Part shown: positions 8,654 through 18,691 of the stretch, piece after piece
Position numbering within the stretch: position 1 is the first letter of the stretch
Layout of the letters: each line of letters starts with the position of its first letter
DNA from: Corynebacterium sp. MSK041
GTDB taxonomy: Bacteria > Actinomycetota > Actinomycetes > Mycobacteriales > Mycobacteriaceae
Length of the DNA: 64,000 nucleotides
Reading direction: 5' to 3'
Assembly (NCBI RefSeq): GCF_030232265.1
Contig: NZ_JASPJK010000011.1
Coordinates: forward strand, 1-64,000
Translations under genes and position numbers: made by a program
The notes under the pieces: generated by a model
Seen by the model: only the letters and a program-made list of their open reading frames with translations
Told to the model about the DNA's origin: nothing
The model's database searches: none

Positions 8654-10150
8654 TTGACCGCTTTCACGTACCAACCCTGGCACCCGCTTCACGCCACCAT
8701 CACCGGCACGCGCATCACCGACCCACAACGCGAGCTAGACAGTGCAGGGTTCCTCGCCGAAGTAGAGGCACTCGCCCAGCAGCTTATCCGCGCAGGCGTT
8801 AAGCCCGGCGACGTCGTTGCCACGTTCCTGCCCAACCGCATTGAGCTCCTGACCACCATGTGTGCTGCATGGCGCATTCGCGCATCCGTCACCCCGATGA
8901 ACCCCACCTTCGCCGTACCCGAGTCCGCCTATCAGATCCAGGACGCGCATGTGAAGCTCGTGGTCACCACTGATGAGTTCGCTGCCCGCAGCCCGGAGGA
9001 CTACTTCCCCGGCGCGACAGTGCTCGCGCTCAAAGACCTTGTTACTGATGCTCCCGCCACCGATCTGCCTGAACCACCGACGGGCGAGGACATTGCCCTG
9101 ATCATTTACACCTCCGGCTCAACGGGCCGTCCAAAAGGTGTATTGCTCAGCCACAACAACCTGGATGCGATGACCAGTAGCATTTGCGAGGGCTTTGGCA
9201 TGGACAGCAGCTTCCACGCGCTCATGCCCCTCCCACTGTTCCATTGCAATGCGATTCTGGTCAGCTTCCTCGCCCCGTTTAGTCGTGGGGGTCGCGTGAC
9301 CATCCTGGAGCGCTTCGAACCAGTCGCTTTCGTCCAAGCCGTGGCGCAACACCGTCCCACGTATTTCTCCGCGGTGCCCGCCATCTTTGCCTACCTGCTC
9401 CAGCTTCCCGACGATGCCGGCGCCGACTTCTCCAGCGTCACGTTCGCCGTATGCGGTGCTGCACCCGCCTCGATCCAACTGATCGAGGCCTTTGAGAAGA
9501 AATACGGTGTAAAGATCCGGGGCGCCTACGGCCTCACCGAAGGAACCGTCGGCTCTACTGCCGTGCGACTGGAGGACACCCCACCGTCCGGCACCGTCGG
9601 CCGCGCACTCCCCGGACAGGAGGTGCGGATCTCTGACGGCAAGGGCGGGTTCCTCCCCACCGGCGAATCCGGCGAGGTTGTTATCAAGGGGCCCAACGTC
9701 ATGGTGGGCTACCTCAACCGGCCGGAAGAAACCGCTAAGACAATCGTCGATGGCTGGCTGCACACGGGCGATGTGGGCTACTTGGATGAGAACGGCTTCC
9801 TCTTCCTCGTTGACCGCATCAAAGACATGATCATCCGTGGCGGAGAAAACCTCTACCCGTCTGAAATCGAGGCCGCCCTGAATACACACGAGGCGGTTGT
9901 TGAATCCGCAGTGGTGGGTCTCCCCCATGAGGTACTCGGCGAAGTCCCCGTGGCGTACGTCTCCAACGCAAACCCAGACTCAGTCGACCCTGAGGCCCTG
10001 CTAGACCACATCCGCCCGCAGCTGGCCAAGGTCAAGTGGCCAGTACACATCACCGCGCTCCAGGATCTGCCGCGCAATCCGGTGGGCAAGGTGGATAAAC
10101 CTCAACTTCGGGAGATGGCCAAGGAACACTTCCTCAAGCAAGGCGACTAG
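8654..10150 (+). CDS. AMP-dependent acyl-CoA synthetase/ligase
   Basis: Adenylate-forming enzyme that activates a carboxylic acid (probably a fatty or aromatic acid) to its CoA thioester. About 498 residues with the family motifs in order: IIYTSGSTGRPKG, YGLTEG, GWLHTGDVG and IIRGGENLYPSEIE, and a C-terminal Lys in PVGKVDKPQL. I chose the TTG at 8654 because AAAGGAGG lies five bases upstream and the -10 box overlaps the longer start. It is the first gene of an inserted rightward cluster with DUF3556, FAD-oxidoreductase and PucR genes; substrate unknown. Confidence 0.92.
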   Translation: MTAFTYQPWHPLHATITGTRITDPQRELDSAGFLAEVEALAQQLIRAGVKPGDVVATFLPNRIELLTTMCAAWRIRASVTPMNPTFAVPESAYQIQDAHVKLVVTTDEFAARSPEDYFPGATVLALKDLVTDAPATDLPEPPTGEDIALIIYTSGSTGRPKGVLLSHNNLDAMTSSICEGFGMDSSFHALMPLPLFHCNAILVSFLAPFSRGGRVTILERFEPVAFVQAVAQHRPTYFSAVPAIFAYLLQLPDDAGADFSSVTFAVCGAAPASIQLIEAFEKKYGVKIRGAYGLTEGTVGSTAVRLEDTPPSGTVGRALPGQEVRISDGKGGFLPTGESGEVVIKGPNVMVGYLNRPEETAKTIVDGWLHTGDVGYLDENGFLFLVDRIKDMIIRGGENLYPSEIEAALNTHEAVVESAVVGLPHEVLGEVPVAYVSNANPDSVDPEALLDHIRPQLAKVKWPVHITALQDLPRNPVGKVDKPQLREMAKEHFLKQGD

Positions 10151-10164
10151 AAAACTTCAGCCGA

Positions 10165-10209
10165 ACACGGTGGCAGAGAACACTCCATACGAGTGTCCTG
10201 CCACCGTGT
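10165..10209 (+). terminator. Long hairpin after the ligase gene
   Basis: Perfect 12-base arms ACACGGTGGCAG (10165-10176) and CTGCCACCGTGT (10198-10209) enclose a second stem ACACT/AGTGT. It sits 14 bases after the ligase stop. No T-run follows, so termination is likely but not certain. The remaining 10210-10455 is non-coding, with no clear operator or small gene seen. Confidence 0.6.
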
Positions 10210-10455
10210 CGTTGCATTCAATGCAATTCTCTCGCTTCTGTTTCAGCACATTGAAGCTAGCTTTTGTACCCCCGGCACAAAAACCGCTGATTTCTTTAGC
10301 CAAACAAACATTGCCACCAATATCGCAGCAACCCTACGGTAATGCCTCAATCCTGTAATCCACGTCACACAAACAATTCTCATATGTGGAAGACCGGGGC
10401 GAGTGCCCAGGTTCACAACAGGATCTTGGACAGAAGCAATCGAAAGGAGAGACTG

Positions 10456-12285
10456 GTGGCCTGGTCTACACCCGACCTCATCGACACACCGTATGAGGAA
10501 TACAAGAAACTAAGCCTGACCGAACGTCTGCGAATCTCGAGTGCGAGCCTCGCAGAGATCGGTCTCGGCTCGCCGAGGAACGCAACGATCTTCTATCTCG
10601 TCAAGTGCACTGCCTACGTCCTTATCGGTTTGGCAGTCTCTACCTTATTCGCGGGAGTGGGCAATCCCCTCAATGTCAGCAACTGGTGGGCTGAGCCGAT
10701 CGTCTACCAAAAGTTCCTGATGTTCGCGATCCTTTGGGAGCTTTGTGGCCTAGGAGCTAGCTCTGGACCGGCGGGATTCCACTATGTACCGAAGTTTGGG
10801 GCCAACAAGTATTGGTCCAAGGTCGGCGTAATCAAGCGCCCTCCTTTCGCTGGCCGCTTGCCAGGTCAAGGCGGAGACACCCGCTCGCTCCTGGATGTGG
10901 TGCTCTACTACACACTGATCGCTTCTCTGATTGTCGCGATCGTGTTCCCTCCGACTAACCATAACTACGTCGCGGACTACATTCCGGGCGCAGAGGGTGG
11001 AATGTTGCCAAACTGGTGTTTTCTTGTTCCGATCCTGCTGATCTTGGCAATCGGCTACCGCTGCCAGCATCTCTTCCTGGGGATGCGCAATGATCAGTAC
11101 TTCTTGGCGCTGCTCTTCGCCGTTGTTCTCAACCCGCACGATTACATCATTGGTGTGAAGATGATCATCATCCTCGTCTGGATGGGCGCTGGTGTTTCCA
11201 AGTTCGGTCGCCACTTCGAGTACGTCGTTCCGGTCATGATGGCCAACGCTCCGTACATGCTCAGCAAGCGCATCAGCCGGTTGTTCTTCCGCAAGCATCC
11301 ACATGATCTGCAGCCTTCCAAGTTGTCCCTCGCTATGGCGCACGGACTGGGCACCGTGGTCGAGCTCATTTGTCCGCTGGTCCTTCTCCTGTCCGGCAAC
11401 GCCGTGGCAGCAGGCATCGCCGCCTTCGTGATCATCGGCATGCACGTCGTCATCGTCTTGTCGATGCCGATCGCTGTACCTCTCGAGTGGAATATCCACT
11501 ACATCCTGCTGACCGTATTCATCTTCTTCGGATTCCCGGCGTGGGAAGGCTTCGGCATCGGAGACATCAGCAGCGTAGGCGCAGGCGCATTCATTTTCTT
11601 CTGTGTTCTGGTCGGCCCTGTCGTGGGCAACCTCAAGCCAGAATGGATCTCCTTCCTGATCAGCATGCGCCAGTACGCAGGAAACTGGGCATGCACGGTG
11701 TGGGCTTTCTCTCCGGAAGGAATCGAGAAGATGTACAAAGACTACCCCGGCGCCATCCCGCCACCGGAGGAGATCATCAAGGCCGGCTTTGGTGAAGAGG
11801 CCAAGTTCAAGCTCATGGACAAGGTGCTCTCCTGGCGCGCCATGCACTCCCAGGGACGCGGCCTTCTCTCCGTGCTCAAGCGTGAGCTCGGCTCGAATAT
11901 TGACGGCTATCACCTGCGCGAAGGTGAATACATGTCCGCGTGGCTGCTTGGATGGAACTTCGGCGAAGGCCACTTCCACGGCCCAACTATGTGGCCCTCC
12001 GTGCAAAAGCATCTCCAGTTCGAGCCAGGCGAGTGCGTTGTCGCTTTCGTTGAGTCCCAGCCGATTCACAAGAAAACACAGCGTTACATGGTCTACGACA
12101 TGGCACTCGGTGTACTGGAGACCGGTTCTTGGAAGGTCAAGGACTGCATCGCTGAGCAGCCATGGCTGCCAAACGGCCCGATCCCGGTTAATCCGGATGC
12201 GGAGTTCGAAGGCCGCAAGTTCCTGCACGAGCGCATCGCACTCTACACTCGGGACGCACAAGAACCGGTCGTTCCGCAGAGCTAA
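10456..12285 (+). CDS. DUF3556-family integral membrane protein
   Basis: About 609 residues. The first 400 hold roughly ten hydrophobic segments, and the last 180 form a soluble domain with the conserved-looking WLLGWNFGEGHFHGP. I recognise it as the actinobacterial DUF3556 family, function unknown. I chose the GTG at 10456 because AAAGGAGA lies just upstream; the open frame starts at 10342. The next gene, a phytoene-desaturase-like enzyme, and the upstream acyl-CoA ligase suggest a lipid or isoprenoid modification at the membrane. That role is inference. Confidence 0.8.
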   Translation: MAWSTPDLIDTPYEEYKKLSLTERLRISSASLAEIGLGSPRNATIFYLVKCTAYVLIGLAVSTLFAGVGNPLNVSNWWAEPIVYQKFLMFAILWELCGLGASSGPAGFHYVPKFGANKYWSKVGVIKRPPFAGRLPGQGGDTRSLLDVVLYYTLIASLIVAIVFPPTNHNYVADYIPGAEGGMLPNWCFLVPILLILAIGYRCQHLFLGMRNDQYFLALLFAVVLNPHDYIIGVKMIIILVWMGAGVSKFGRHFEYVVPVMMANAPYMLSKRISRLFFRKHPHDLQPSKLSLAMAHGLGTVVELICPLVLLLSGNAVAAGIAAFVIIGMHVVIVLSMPIAVPLEWNIHYILLTVFIFFGFPAWEGFGIGDISSVGAGAFIFFCVLVGPVVGNLKPEWISFLISMRQYAGNWACTVWAFSPEGIEKMYKDYPGAIPPPEEIIKAGFGEEAKFKLMDKVLSWRAMHSQGRGLLSVLKRELGSNIDGYHLREGEYMSAWLLGWNFGEGHFHGPTMWPSVQKHLQFEPGECVVAFVESQPIHKKTQRYMVYDMALGVLETGSWKVKDCIAEQPWLPNGPIPVNPDAEFEGRKFLHERIALYTRDAQEPVVPQS

Positions 12286-12295
12286 ATAACCACTC

Positions 12296-12325
12296 TCCCC
12301 CATACGCCACCGGCGACGTGGGGGA
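12296..12325 (+). other. Intergenic hairpin inside the DUF3556 cluster
   Basis: TCCCCCA (12296-12302) and TGGGGGA (12319-12325) form a seven-base stem between the DUF3556 gene and the FAD oxidoreductase gene. With no T-run it may be an mRNA processing or stability element rather than a terminator. Confidence 0.45.
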
Positions 12326-12352
12326 ACCCTATTTATCGTGAGGAGCACAATC

Positions 12353-13765
12353 ATGAAAGCAGCAGTTGTCGGTAGCGGACCGAACGGGCTCGCTGCGGGA
12401 ATCACTCTCGCTAAGAGTGGATACGACGTGACGGTCTACGAGTCGGCTCCTACTCCTGGCGGTGGCATGCGCAGCAACGACGACCTCCGTACCGGTGTTA
12501 TTCATGACATGTGCTCCGCTGTACACCCAATGTCAGTAGTCAGCCCCTTCTTTCGGGACACTGATCTTTCCAAGCACGGCCTGGCCTTCGCCTACCCAGA
12601 AGTCGACCTCGCTCACCCACTCGATGGCGGTCGTGCTGGAGTACTGTACAAAGACATTGATCGGACTGCTAACCGCATGGGAGCAGACGGAAAACTATGG
12701 AAGGCTACCTTCGGCCCCATGGCGAAAAGCTTTGACAAAATCGCCACTTCTGTTTTCGGCCCGATTATTGATATTCCGAGGCACCCGCTACCGTTCGCCT
12801 ACTTCGGTCTGAATTCTGCATTGCCGGCAGTACTGTCGGCAAAGAGATGGAGGTCCGATGAAGCACAAGCGCTCTACATGGGTGTGGCTGCCCATATCTT
12901 GACCCGCTTGGACACCCCTATGAGCTCCGCGGTGGGTACGTTGCTCACGGCAGCGGCTCATAAAGCGGGTTGGCCGGTTGCTGAAGGCGGAAGCGGGGCT
13001 ATTGCTGCAGCTATGGTCGCCGAGCTGGAAGCCCACGGTGGTCGCGTTGTGTGTGACCACAAGGTGAACTCACTTAAGGAGCTCGGGGATGTGAACGCAG
13101 TCATGCTCGACGTCAGCCCTTCCATTGCTCTGGAGATCTGCGGAGATGCCCTCCCTGCACGCCAGAAGCGGGCTTACCGCAACTATCGCCATGGAATGGG
13201 TGCATTCAAGGTCGACTTTGTCATCCGCGGTGATGTCCCATGGACCAACTCGGAAGCCCGTAAAGCGGGCACAGTACACGTTGGAGGCACCGCTGCTGAG
13301 GTTGCGCGAGCAGAGAAAGCAGCCACCGCGGGAGGGTTGTCTGACCGCCCGTTCGTTCTCGTCGGTCAGCAGTATCTAGCCGATACAACTCGTAGTGACG
13401 GTGAGTACCACCCTCTTTGGGCCTACGCCCACGTCCCCGCAGGGTATGCCGGTGATGCAACCCAGGCGATCATCGAACACATCGAGCGGTTCGCTCCAGG
13501 TTTCCGCGACACCATCGTCGATTCGGTCAGCTATTCAACTCAGGAAGTCGAGGGTTACAACGCTAACTACATCGGTGGGGACATCATCGGTGGGGCCTCG
13601 GACATGATTCAGTTGCTCGCCCGGCCAATCCTCTCTATGGACCCTTACTTCACTGGAATTGATGGTGTCTATCTCTGCTCTGCGTCGACTCCTCCTGGTG
13701 CTGGTGTTCACGGTATGAGTGGCTGGCAGGCTGCAACCCGAGCAATCAAGAGCAATCAAGGTTAA
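12353..13765 (+). CDS. FAD-dependent oxidoreductase, phytoene-desaturase-like
   Basis: Flavoenzyme of about 470 residues with an N-terminal dinucleotide fold (VVGSGPNGLAAG, then VTVYE) and the family's C-terminal FAD motif (LCSASTPPGAGVHGMSGWQA). Proteins of this kind desaturate or isomerise lipids and carotenoids. The ATG at 12353 follows GAGGAG by seven bases. It lies 67 bases after the DUF3556 gene and 11 before the regulator, so the three form an operon. No crtB/crtE-like carotenoid genes are nearby, so the substrate is unknown. Confidence 0.88.
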   Translation: MKAAVVGSGPNGLAAGITLAKSGYDVTVYESAPTPGGGMRSNDDLRTGVIHDMCSAVHPMSVVSPFFRDTDLSKHGLAFAYPEVDLAHPLDGGRAGVLYKDIDRTANRMGADGKLWKATFGPMAKSFDKIATSVFGPIIDIPRHPLPFAYFGLNSALPAVLSAKRWRSDEAQALYMGVAAHILTRLDTPMSSAVGTLLTAAAHKAGWPVAEGGSGAIAAAMVAELEAHGGRVVCDHKVNSLKELGDVNAVMLDVSPSIALEICGDALPARQKRAYRNYRHGMGAFKVDFVIRGDVPWTNSEARKAGTVHVGGTAAEVARAEKAATAGGLSDRPFVLVGQQYLADTTRSDGEYHPLWAYAHVPAGYAGDATQAIIEHIERFAPGFRDTIVDSVSYSTQEVEGYNANYIGGDIIGGASDMIQLLARPILSMDPYFTGIDGVYLCSASTPPGAGVHGMSGWQAATRAIKSNQG

Positions 13766-13776
13766 GGCGGACATCG

Positions 13777-15066
13777 GTGGTCAACTCATCACAGCGGTTG
13801 GAGAGCGAGCAGTTTAAGCTCCTCAGCCAGCGGGTTTCCGAAAACGTCGAGGAGCTCATTTCTACTGTCACGCAATACATCGAAGACACGATCTTCGTCG
13901 ATATTTCCCCGGCGCTCCACGCAGACCTCTACGCCAGCGTCCATGCCAATATCTCTAACCTAGTACTGCTGCTGCAAGGCAAGCTTGAGCTGGAGGCTGT
14001 TCACCACATTCCTCTACCTGAAGGGGTCGTCCGATTTGCACGGTCATGCGCACGCCACGGCTATTCGGTCACCACCCTCACTCTTGCGTACCACCAAGGC
14101 CAAAACTCGATTGAGCGAGCGGTCTTGGTGATGATCCAAGAACAGTTTGCCGAGCAAGAGTCTGCGTCCTCGGTAACTGACCACTTCGAGCTGCTCGAAG
14201 AAGCGATGCATCTGTGCCACGAATTCCTGCTCATCGTGCAGGGAAAAGTGGTGGAGCTTTATAACGAAGAGTTGGAGCTTCTCTCGCTCCCTGGCAATAC
14301 TGCGACACTGGAAATGGTCAGCTCGATCCTCACTGCCCCTGAGTCTGCGCCGTCAGATGGCGAGGTGGAGAACTACTCTCTAAACGGGCGACATATCGCC
14401 GGCGTGCTATGGACTGATCCACAGGAAACGCTTCCGGCCAAAACATCGGTGGAGCTTGCCCAACGCATTGCCCGTTTCCTCGGATCCAAGCTAGATCCAT
14501 TGATTGTCTTTCCTCGCCCAGGCGAAATGTGGTTATGGGTCAAGAACCCAGCCCAAGGAGTCGCACCGACGTGGGCAAACCCATTGGGACAGCTTTCAGA
14601 TATCTTGCCGGAAGACACTAAGCTCGCATTCGGCCCTTCTGCCTCTGGGGTGAGCGGTTTCGCTTATTCACATTCCCACGCGCTGCGATTCCAGCAGCTC
14701 GCACTCAAAGCCGCATGTAGTGTCCCGCAAGTGATCGATTACACCGTGCCCGGCGCGACGGTCGCCGCTGCCTTTGTCGAGCAAGTAGATGTCGCGTCTA
14801 ATTTCGTCCGACTCACGCTTGGCGAGTTGGCTCTGCGCGATCCGAACAGTGCAATTCTCCGGCAAAGCGCCCGGATGTTCCTGCTTCACGGGACTGACGA
14901 GGCTGCCCGTCTTTTACACACTCACCCGAACACAGTTAAATACCGCAACAAGCGTTTCCGCGATATTTTGGACCGCGACTCTTTGCGCTCCTCAGATATC
15001 CAACTCGCACTCGATCTGACGTACTGGTACGGAGAATCCGTACTGTGGTCGTCTCTCTATGCCTAG
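13777..15066 (+). CDS. PucR/CdaR-type transcriptional regulator
   Basis: Predicted activator of 429 residues. The C-terminal helix-turn-helix is of the PucR type: [18 protein letters not shown] near residue 375. The central region resembles the CdaR/GGDEF-like fold and the N-terminus is a sensory domain without a recognised ligand site. GTG start with AAGGCGG six bases upstream. As last gene of the ligase/DUF3556/oxidoreductase cluster it most likely controls that cluster. Its TAG stop is shared on the opposite strand with prfB (CTAG at 15063-15066). Confidence 0.85.
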   Translation: MVNSSQRLESEQFKLLSQRVSENVEELISTVTQYIEDTIFVDISPALHADLYASVHANISNLVLLLQGKLELEAVHHIPLPEGVVRFARSCARHGYSVTTLTLAYHQGQNSIERAVLVMIQEQFAEQESASSVTDHFELLEEAMHLCHEFLLIVQGKVVELYNEELELLSLPGNTATLEMVSSILTAPESAPSDGEVENYSLNGRHIAGVLWTDPQETLPAKTSVELAQRIARFLGSKLDPLIVFPRPGEMWLWVKNPAQGVAPTWANPLGQLSDILPEDTKLAFGPSASGVSGFAYSHSHALRFQQLALKAACSVPQVIDYTVPGATVAAAFVEQVDVASNFVRLTLGELALRDPNSAILRQSARMFLLHGTDEAARLLHTHPNTVKYRNKRFRDILDRDSLRSSDIQLALDLTYWYGESVLWSSLYA

Positions 15067-16160
15067 CCCTGCTGCTTCGCCATCCGCCAGCGAATCCCGG
15101 CCTCGAGGAATCCGTCCAGGTCCCCGTCGAGCACCTTCTGCGGGTCGTTGACCTCGTAGTTCGTGCGTAGGTCTTTGACCATTTGGTACGGGTGCAGAAC
15201 ATAGGAGCGCATCTGGTTACCCCAGCTGGCGTTGCCACCGGCGCCGAGCGCATCCATTTCGGCCTTCTCTTCTTGGCGCTTCTTTTCCAGCAGTTTGGAC
15301 TGCAGGACGTTGAGTGCGGAGGCCTTGTTCTGGATTTGGGATTTCTCGTTCTGGCAGGTCACCACGATGCCGGTGGGGATGTGCGTGATGCGCACGGCGG
15401 AGTCGGTGGTGTTCACCGACTGGCCGCCGGGGCCGGAGGAGCGGTACACGTCAACGCGGATATCGGAGTCCGGGATGTCAATGTGGTCCACTTGCTCCAC
15501 CACCGGCAGGACCTCCACCTCAGCGAAGGATGTTTGGCGGCGCCCCTGGTTATCAAAGGGAGAGATACGCACGAGGCGGTGTGCGCCCTGTTCGACGGAA
15601 AGCTGGCCGTACATGTAATCGCCATGGACGACGAAGGTCGCGGATTTAATGCCTGCTTCCTCGGCATAAGAAATGTCGTAGAGATCGACCTTGTGCCCGT
15701 GCTTGTCCGCCCAGCGCGTGTACATGCGCATGAGCATCTCCGCCCAATCAGCCGCATCCACGCCACCCGCGCCGGAGCGGATGTGCACCACGGCCTCGCG
15801 CTCGTCGTATTCGCCCGAAAGCATGGTGGTCACTTCCAGGCTGTCGATGGCGGCAGAGAGCTGCTCCAGTTCATCGTCCGCAAGCGATGCGTCGCCTTCT
15901 TCTTCGGCGAGTTCGTACATGACCGGGAGGTCGTCGATACGCTGGCGCAGATCACGCACCTTCCGCAATCGTGCCTGCACAGCGGAGAGTTCGGTGGTGA
16001 TTTTCTGCGCGTGATCCGGGTCGTCCCACAAGCTCGGGTCGGCGGCTTGGTCTTCGAGTTCGCGCGCGCGTGATTCCATCTCCTCGAGGTCCATGACCTT
16101 CTCAATCGTGGTCAGCGTGGAGTTCAAGGAGTCAATGCGTGCGGAAGTCTCGGGCTGCAT
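15063..16160 (-). CDS. prfB: Peptide chain release factor 2
   Basis: Releases finished proteins at UGA and UAA codons. About 365 residues: coiled N-terminal domain, SPF anticodon-like motif ([12 protein letters not shown]) and the catalytic GGQ in [17 protein letters not shown] chose the ATG at 16160 (MQPETSARI), the usual family start; the frame opens at 16208. There is no internal programmed-frameshift signal of the E. coli kind. It overlaps the convergent regulator by four bases. Confidence 0.96.
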   Translation of the reverse strand: MQPETSARIDSLNSTLTTIEKVMDLEEMESRARELEDQAADPSLWDDPDHAQKITTELSAVQARLRKVRDLRQRIDDLPVMYELAEEEGDASLADDELEQLSAAIDSLEVTTMLSGEYDEREAVVHIRSGAGGVDAADWAEMLMRMYTRWADKHGHKVDLYDISYAEEAGIKSATFVVHGDYMYGQLSVEQGAHRLVRISPFDNQGRRQTSFAEVEVLPVVEQVDHIDIPDSDIRVDVYRSSGPGGQSVNTTDSAVRITHIPTGIVVTCQNEKSQIQNKASALNVLQSKLLEKKRQEEKAEMDALGAGGNASWGNQMRSYVLHPYQMVKDLRTNYEVNDPQKVLDGDLDGFLEAGIRWRMAKQQG

Positions 16161-16189
16161 AGGTGCGAAGTCTAGTGGACACCGCCATA

Positions 16190-17014
16190 ATGGCAGCCAT
16201 GAGCACATTGACCTCCTCTTTCATCGAAGAGCATTTGCTTATCGACGACCCCCACCTCGCCGCCGCCCTCACCCGCACCGCCGGCCAGCTTGCCCTGCGC
16301 ATGCGCGCTGAGGGACTGGAGACCGCCCAGAAAACCTCCGTGTCTGATGTGGTGACGCAGGCGGATACTGCCGCTGAGCAGTTCGTTGTGGAGGCGTTAG
16401 CAGCCCTACGCCCCGAGGACGGCTTGCTAGGTGAGGAAGGCGCTGCCAAAGAATCCAGCAGCGGCCGCACCTGGGTGATTGACCCGGTGGATGGCACCTA
16501 TAACTTCTCGTGTGGGTCTGATTACTTCTGTTCCGCACTGGCGTTGGTGGAAGGCGATCCTACTGAACCGGAGCGAATCCTGGCCAGCGCCGTGACCCGC
16601 CCAGCCTTGGACACCACGTGGGTGGCTGATGGCCTCGCTGCTTCTATCAACGGCACTCCCTTGCCCGCTTTGGAGTCTGCCCCGCTGCAAGCCCTCGCGC
16701 TGGCTACCTACCTGCACCCGCGCGATATGAACAACGCTGCCATCCGCGATTCCTGGCTTCAAGCTGTCAACAGTGCCGCCACGGTGCGCATGTTTGGTGC
16801 TGGTTCCATCGACTTGGCCACCGTGGCCAGCGGTGGCGTGGGCGGGTGGCTCCAACATTCCGTGCCCGCCTGGGACTGGCTGCCCGGAAAAGCACTGGTG
16901 GAGGCAGTCGGCGGACGCGCCGAGCAGATCACCGCGGGTGGAGTGACCTGGAGTGTTGCCGGCAATCCCCAGCTGGTGGCCGATGTTCTGGCTAAACTTG
17001 AGAGCCATGTCTAA
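16190..17014 (+). CDS. Inositol monophosphatase family protein
   Basis: Mg-dependent phosphatase fold, about 274 residues. Metal-binding motifs are present: LGEEG near residue 80 and [12 protein letters not shown] near 100. The usual C-terminal WDxAxG is altered to [15 protein letters not shown]. The start is uncertain: ATG at 16190, ATG at 16199 or the upstream GTG at 16163; the gene is divergent from prfB with little space. It overlaps the next IMPase-family gene by eight bases, so they are co-translated. The substrate could be an inositol or nucleotide phosphate. Confidence 0.85.
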   Translation: MAAMSTLTSSFIEEHLLIDDPHLAAALTRTAGQLALRMRAEGLETAQKTSVSDVVTQADTAAEQFVVEALAALRPEDGLLGEEGAAKESSSGRTWVIDPVDGTYNFSCGSDYFCSALALVEGDPTEPERILASAVTRPALDTTWVADGLAASINGTPLPALESAPLQALALATYLHPRDMNNAAIRDSWLQAVNSAATVRMFGAGSIDLATVASGGVGGWLQHSVPAWDWLPGKALVEAVGGRAEQITAGGVTWSVAGNPQLVADVLAKLESHV

Positions 17015-17795
17015 CTACTCCGACGATCTGGCACTCGCCCTTGAACTGGCGGATATCGCTGACGGCATCACCCTTGACCGCTTTGAGTCCACGGATCTCT
17101 CCGTGGACTCAAAGCCGGATATGACTCCGGTGACGGACGCGGACCTCGCCGTTGAGGCTGCCCTGCGCAGTCGCTTGGAGGACGCCCGCCCCGCCGATGC
17201 CGTCCTCGGCGAGGAATACGGCGGCAACGTCACCTTCTCCGGCCGCCAGTGGGTCATTGACCCGATCGATGGCACCAAGAACTTCGTTCGTGGCGTTCCT
17301 GTGTGGGCCACCCTGATCGCGCTGCTGGAAGACGGCAAACCGGTCGTAGGCGTCATCAGCGCCCCCGCCCTTGCCCGCCGCTGGTACGCCAGCGAAGGAA
17401 GCGGTGCTTGGCGCACGTTCGGCGACGGTGCTGTGCGGAAGTTGTCCGTGTCCGGGGTGGACCGGGTGGAGGATGCGTCGTTGGCGATTTCGTCGTTAAG
17501 CGGATGGCACGATCGCGGCTTGCGTGAGAATCTCATCGCGCTGACGGATGCGACATGGCGTCTGCGCGGCTACGGCGATTTCTTCTCGTATTGCCTGGTC
17601 GCGGAAGGTGCTGTGGATATTGCTGCGGAGCCGGAAGTCTCCCTGTGGGACCTGGCACCGCTGGCCATCCTGGTGACGGAGGCCGGCGGTCGTTTCACTT
17701 CCTTGGCTGGTGAGGACGGCCCGCACGGCGGCGATGCCCTTGCCACGAACGGCCCGCTTCACGAGGACGTCCGCGCCCGCCTTACGCGAGCCTAA
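17007..17795 (+). CDS. hisN: Histidinol-phosphatase (IMPase family)
   Basis: Probably removes phosphate from histidinol phosphate in histidine synthesis; corynebacteria use an IMPase-type HisN. The 262-residue protein carries [20 protein letters not shown] and the C-terminal metal site [17 protein letters not shown]. The ATG overlaps the previous gene (ATGTCTAA). Assignment as HisN rests on sequence style and the position beside prfB, as I recall from C. glutamicum; a generic IMPase is the alternative. Its 3' end overlaps the convergent protease gene by 14 bases. Confidence 0.8.
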   Translation: MSNYSDDLALALELADIADGITLDRFESTDLSVDSKPDMTPVTDADLAVEAALRSRLEDARPADAVLGEEYGGNVTFSGRQWVIDPIDGTKNFVRGVPVWATLIALLEDGKPVVGVISAPALARRWYASEGSGAWRTFGDGAVRKLSVSGVDRVEDASLAISSLSGWHDRGLRENLIALTDATWRLRGYGDFFSYCLVAEGAVDIAAEPEVSLWDLAPLAILVTEAGGRFTSLAGEDGPHGGDALATNGPLHEDVRARLTRA

Positions 17796-18603
17796 AGCCC
17801 TGGCCCGGCCCCGGCGTGGCGTTGAGGTCCCGCATCACCGCGTCGATGTTGCGCGACACCGTCGGCGCGTGGAAGCCACCCTGCAACGGCGTGTGGCAGG
17901 ACAGGTTGACCTGTTGCGGCAGAATCCCGCCGTTGATCATGCCGACCAGCCGGCCCCCCGCATACACCGGCGCACCGGAATCCCCTTCCATCGCACAGAC
18001 CTGCGTGATGTGGCGGGCAGGCTCAGATGCCCAGGTCACACCACAGGTCACGCCCGTGGCATAGCCGTTCTTGCACAGCGTGTCACCGGTCTTAGCCCAG
18101 CCACCGAGCGAGCGGATCGTCGTGCCGTTGTAGCTGCCCGTCACTTCCGCATTGGGGCCAAGCTCAATCACGGCGTAGTCCAGCGCGCCATTCTTGCGCA
18201 CGATGCGGCCCGAGTAGCCAGCCTCCAGCGAATCCGCCGCGGCCACCAGCTCCCCCACGTTGCCGCAGTGGCCGGCCGTCAGCGCGATCTTCCTGCCGGC
18301 CGCATCCCAGCCAGCTGCAGTGACGGTGCACATGCCGAACTGTCCCACGTAAATCGGCGTGCCGGGCCCGTATAGCGATGTGCCCCTGCCCACCGCCGCG
18401 CGGGCCGCGGGGTTTACTGGGTTGGCGTCAAAGAACGACCCCGGCACACGGTTGAGCACCCGGTCCGCAAACGGCTTGCCCGCCATCACCTTGGACACCG
18501 GGTCCGTCTTCCAGTGGTAGTTCGGATCCACCTGCGCATTGGCCACCGCGGGCACCATGCTGAGCAGCAGCGCTGCCGCCACAATTCTTCCGGCACGTTT
18601 CAT
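17782..18603 (-). CDS. Secreted trypsin-like serine protease
   Basis: Exported S1-family endopeptidase, about 273 residues. A signal peptide (about 1-24, ending ANA) precedes a propeptide-like stretch. The catalytic triad is visible: His in LTAGHC, Asp in ALDYAVIEL, Ser in MEGDSGAPV. Four Cys outside the signal could form two disulfides. I chose the ATG at 18603, preceded by GGAAGGGG and opening directly into the signal peptide; the frame extends to 18675. Target unknown. Confidence 0.9.
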   Translation of the reverse strand: MKRAGRIVAAALLLSMVPAVANAQVDPNYHWKTDPVSKVMAGKPFADRVLNRVPGSFFDANPVNPAARAAVGRGTSLYGPGTPIYVGQFGMCTVTAAGWDAAGRKIALTAGHCGNVGELVAAADSLEAGYSGRIVRKNGALDYAVIELGPNAEVTGSYNGTTIRSLGGWAKTGDTLCKNGYATGVTCGVTWASEPARHITQVCAMEGDSGAPVYAGGRLVGMINGGILPQQVNLSCHTPLQGGFHAPTVSRNIDAVMRDLNATPGPGQGFRLA

Positions 18604-18691
18604 CCTCGGCCCCTTCCTGCCTGGTAATTTCGCACTAATCTTGTCACACCTCTTGTCCTTTCCCGGTGAGCCCACCCCCAGTACTGTTACT

